Shown: piece by piece, positions 61,873 to 64,000 of the stretch
How the letters are laid out: every line of letters begins with the position of its first letter
Numbering within the stretch: the stretch's first letter is position 1
DNA from: Thiobacillus sp. SCUT-2
Lineage (GTDB): Bacteria > Pseudomonadota > Gammaproteobacteria > Burkholderiales > Thiobacillaceae
NCBI RefSeq assembly: GCF_035621355.1
Contig: NZ_CP141769.1
Location: 1,116,001-1,180,000 of the forward strand
DNA length: 64,000 bases
Direction: 5' to 3'
Notes under the pieces: model-generated
Seen by the model: only the letters and a program-made list of their open reading frames with translations
Databases searched by the model: none
What the model was told of the DNA's origin: nothing
Position numbers and translations under genes: made by a program

Positions 61873-64000
61873 TTACGTCCGAAGCGGCAGCGACACTTGA
61901 GGTTCCAAGGCTTGCAGCACAGCGTGTGCCGCTAGGATGTCTTGATGCAACTGGGCATGCTTCGGCGCCTGCACTGTGACAACCAAGGCATAGCGGATGG
62001 AGGGCGTTCCGGAAGATGCAAGACCGCCTGCTTCCCGGGCGTTGTAATGCACATCGAACACGGGTTCAAGCAGGCTACTGCCGTAGTAATTGTGCTCTGC
62101 GTGTAACACGGTTTCCCATTTGCCCAGATCCGCCCGCAACTCCGCCTCGGTCCGAAAATCGGCCGCAGGGAAAAAACTGGCCGACGAAGCATTCTTAGCT
62201 TTGCCCTTAAGCTTGCTACTATTGGGCCGGAAGGTAATGCCCAGGCCGGCCTTCGTATAGGCAGCGGCGTCCTGAGGGTCGACCGGACTAGCGTAGCAGA
62301 ACGTTGCCCGCAAACGCACTTTGCCTTCCAGCTGGAAGGCTGGCAGGGGGATGGGCGCCCGCAGGAATTTGCCGGGACGCAGTTCACCCTGATAGATGAT
62401 TCGGGCTTCCCCTTCACCGCAGGTAATCAGTCGGTTGATGTTGGCCGGCACGCGACCCCAGCCGACGTGATGGACATCGTGCTCCTCCTTCATTTCGCAG
62501 CCATGGATCAAAAGTGTTTTGATGGTCAATGGATGTACGGGATCACCCAGGATGGCACGGATGCCAACAGCCGAACGCAAGGCGAGCGGCGCTGCAAAGC
62601 TGGTTCCCAGGTTGGCGGCCAAGTTCGGCCGCTTACCGGGCGCGGCGACGTGGAAATATTCTTTCGGGGCGCCACCAAATGCCACAACATCCGGCTTGCG
62701 GCGCCCAGGGCTACGGCCAGGGCCTGTAGCGCTGTAGTTTGCACGCTTCCAGTCATCACCGCTCCCGTCAGCTGCGCCTACAGACAAGGCATTCACGCTA
62801 TCGGATGGGACTTGGATACGGTTTAAACCAAGGGCTGAATCTAGAGCTCCATTGTTCCCGACTGCGACGGTCATCAGGGTTTCTCCGTCGCTCAGAATGC
62901 TGTCGATGACAGCTGTCCAAGCATGAACATCCTGATCCTCCACTGGTAGGTCCGGTCCCAGGCTGAGGTTGATAAACTGATATTGGCGGGAAAGCAGCAC
63001 GGTTTCGACGTGACCGAGTGTGCGATACAACTCGTAGGGATCTTCCCCTTCAATTCTGGCATCCAGCACGCGATGATGGTCAACTGGCGCATAGGGGCGT
63101 TCCGCCGTTCCTTCCGGCTCGATCGGCCCGAACAGCAACGCTGACGTGACGCCAAGTCCATGCTCGGTGAAATCGGGTACATCGCTCGCTTCATCGTCAG
63201 CCAGAAAATAGCGGCGGACATACCCATCAAGAACATGCTCTGTCGGCAGGCCGCCATCGAGAATGGCCACCTTGGGTTCGCGGGAAAGTGGCTCGCCGCT
63301 TGGTAGTGAGAACGATACTGCAAGCGGCATGCTGCGGGTGACCGGACGGGCTGCCCGCAAGTGCGGCATCGGCCGAATTACTCGGGTCATAGTGAACTGG
63401 GCCAAGCTTTCGAGGTTAGCAGCGTCGCCTTCCACTGCGATGAAAAGCAGTCGGCCGGCTTCGAATTCGAACTCACCATTGACCTTGAAGCCGCAGTCCT
63501 TGGCGTAGTCGGCGAACATGGCACGAACATCGGAGGCATTGCCCTCTGGGGGTAGATGTAGGCCGACCTCGAAAACATGTCCGATCTCAGCACCCTCAAG
63601 ATGCAGGCGATCGGCCGGTGTCATGGCCACAAAGGTCTCAATGCGGGAGAACTGCTCGGCGACCGGCATTTGTTCATTCAGGCTCCGGGCGAAGGTTGGG
63701 AGATTCCCCAATGCAGCCCGCGTGCCAGCCACGAAAAGTTCCGTGGTTTCCATCTCGGTTGGCGCCTTCTTCTGGGTCTGACGACGCGGCCGGATGCGGC
63801 GGGTACGTGACCCTACCGAGGCCAACCCCGCCTGATCGAGCAGCAGCTTCGGAAAAAAGGACTTCGCCAGGTAGGCCGGGTGCAATACCAGACGGGCCAC
63901 CGCCAGATCGTCGGCGCAGGCCTTCGGTGGAAGGGCCTGGAAAATGCTGTTGGCTGCCTCGATCTCCGGGACGATGATGCGCTTGGCCTCGCCGAGCGTA
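61873..64000 (-). CDS. IetS-like S8 (subtilisin) protease, N-terminus beyond the window
   Basis: An open frame of over 700 codons continuing past the right edge (GTG 63900 is internal; the preceding 33 codons are also open and read EAKRIIVPEIEAANSIFQAL). The S8 triad is Asp in AILDGGLP (about 63258), His in TEHGLGVTS (about 63162) and Ser in GTSFAAP (about 62601); the oxyanion Asn is in AVGNNG. It has no signal peptide visible and a long N-terminal domain, as in IetS of the IetAS defence/plasmid-stability pair. The gene's AT content is higher than its neighbours. Confidence 0.78.
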   Translation of the reverse strand, partial: TLGEAKRIIVPEIEAANSIFQALPPKACADDLAVARLVLHPAYLAKSFFPKLLLDQAGLASVGSRTRRIRPRRQTQKKAPTEMETTELFVAGTRAALGNLPTFARSLNEQMPVAEQFSRIETFVAMTPADRLHLEGAEIGHVFEVGLHLPPEGNASDVRAMFADYAKDCGFKVNGEFEFEAGRLLFIAVEGDAANLESLAQFTMTRVIRPMPHLRAARPVTRSMPLAVSFSLPSGEPLSREPKVAILDGGLPTEHVLDGYVRRYFLADDEASDVPDFTEHGLGVTSALLFGPIEPEGTAERPYAPVDHHRVLDARIEGEDPYELYRTLGHVETVLLSRQYQFINLSLGPDLPVEDQDVHAWTAVIDSILSDGETLMTVAVGNNGALDSALGLNRIQVPSDSVNALSVGAADGSGDDWKRANYSATGPGRSPGRRKPDVVAFGGAPKEYFHVAAPGKRPNLAANLGTSFAAPLALRSAVGIRAILGDPVHPLTIKTLLIHGCEMKEEHDVHHVGWGRVPANINRLITCGEGEARIIYQGELRPGKFLRAPIPLPAFQLEGKVRLRATFCYASPVDPQDAAAYTKAGLGITFRPNSSKLKGKAKNASSASFFPAADFRTEAELRADLGKWETVLHAEHNYYGSSLLEPVFDVHYNAREAGGLASSGTPSIRYALVVTVQAPKHAQLHQDILAAHAVLQALEPQVSLPLRT

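Overview
The window reads as a GC-rich betaproteobacterial chromosome and is almost entirely coding. The gene order (plsX-fabHDG-acpP-fabF-pabBC-mltG-tmk-holB-pilZ-tatD, grpE-dnaK-dnaJ, lpxK-ycaR-kdsB-adk) and the energy genes (PPi-dependent phosphofructokinase, H+-pumping pyrophosphatase, class I fructose-bisphosphate aldolase, two-subunit pyruvate carboxylase) suggest an autotroph or methylotroph of the Thiobacillus/Nitrosomonadales type. That placement is an inference from gene content, not a database match.

Layout. 1-4.4 kb: 5' end of rne (minus), then rluC, a HAD phosphatase, a Rieske protein, sppA and a Rof-like Rho inhibitor in an overlapping plus-strand run. 3.6-8.3 kb: a minus-strand RsmI-like methyltransferase, then maf/yceF and both pyruvate carboxylase subunits. 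8.3-20.3 kb: one long plus-strand series from yceD-rpmF-plsX through fatty-acid and p-aminobenzoate synthesis to mltG-tmk-holB-pilZ-tatD, starting at a strong sigma70 promoter. 20.3-24.0 kb: grpE-dnaK-dnaJ (minus) with a clear sigma32 promoter. 24.1-27.3 kb: tRNA-Ser(GGA) followed by a glycosyltransferase/membrane cluster. 27.3-29.7 kb: hfq-like, ppiC-like, bolA, yciI-like and yciB (minus). 29.8-35.6 kb: yciV, yciO, an M50 protease, trpS, the yqjDE-like envelope set and DUF1840. 35.6-43.1 kb: murI, a CDF-type transporter, a PEP-CTERM-like secreted protein, queG, tsaE, amiC, a hemerythrin and mutL. 43.1-44.2 kb: an S24-like lone domain and a small protein with an HxxxH...E pattern, both preceded by the same IscR-like motif. 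44.2-53.6 kb: a PagL-like deacylase, class I FBA, miaA, xseA, exbBD, lpxK, a diguanylate cyclase, ycaR, kdsB and adk. 53.6-61.7 kb: PPi-PFK, hppA, lolA, rarA and small or unknown genes. 61.7-64 kb: base composition drops and a subtilisin-like protease resembling IetS of the IetAS defence/plasmid-stability system runs off the right edge.

Most interesting points: (1) the IetS-like gene at what looks like an island boundary; (2) an IscR-type operator/promoter shared by two neighbouring genes, one of which carries residues reminiscent of the iron site of sulfur oxygenase reductase; (3) arrays of a degenerate 7-bp unit (GCTCACC and variants) directly upstream of three start codons (dnaJ, trpS, rarA), always in the same orientation relative to the gene; (4) an Hfq-like protein with an altered distal motif; (5) a diguanylate cyclase embedded in the lipid A/Kdo operon.

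No insertion sequence, CRISPR array, rRNA or prophage was seen.
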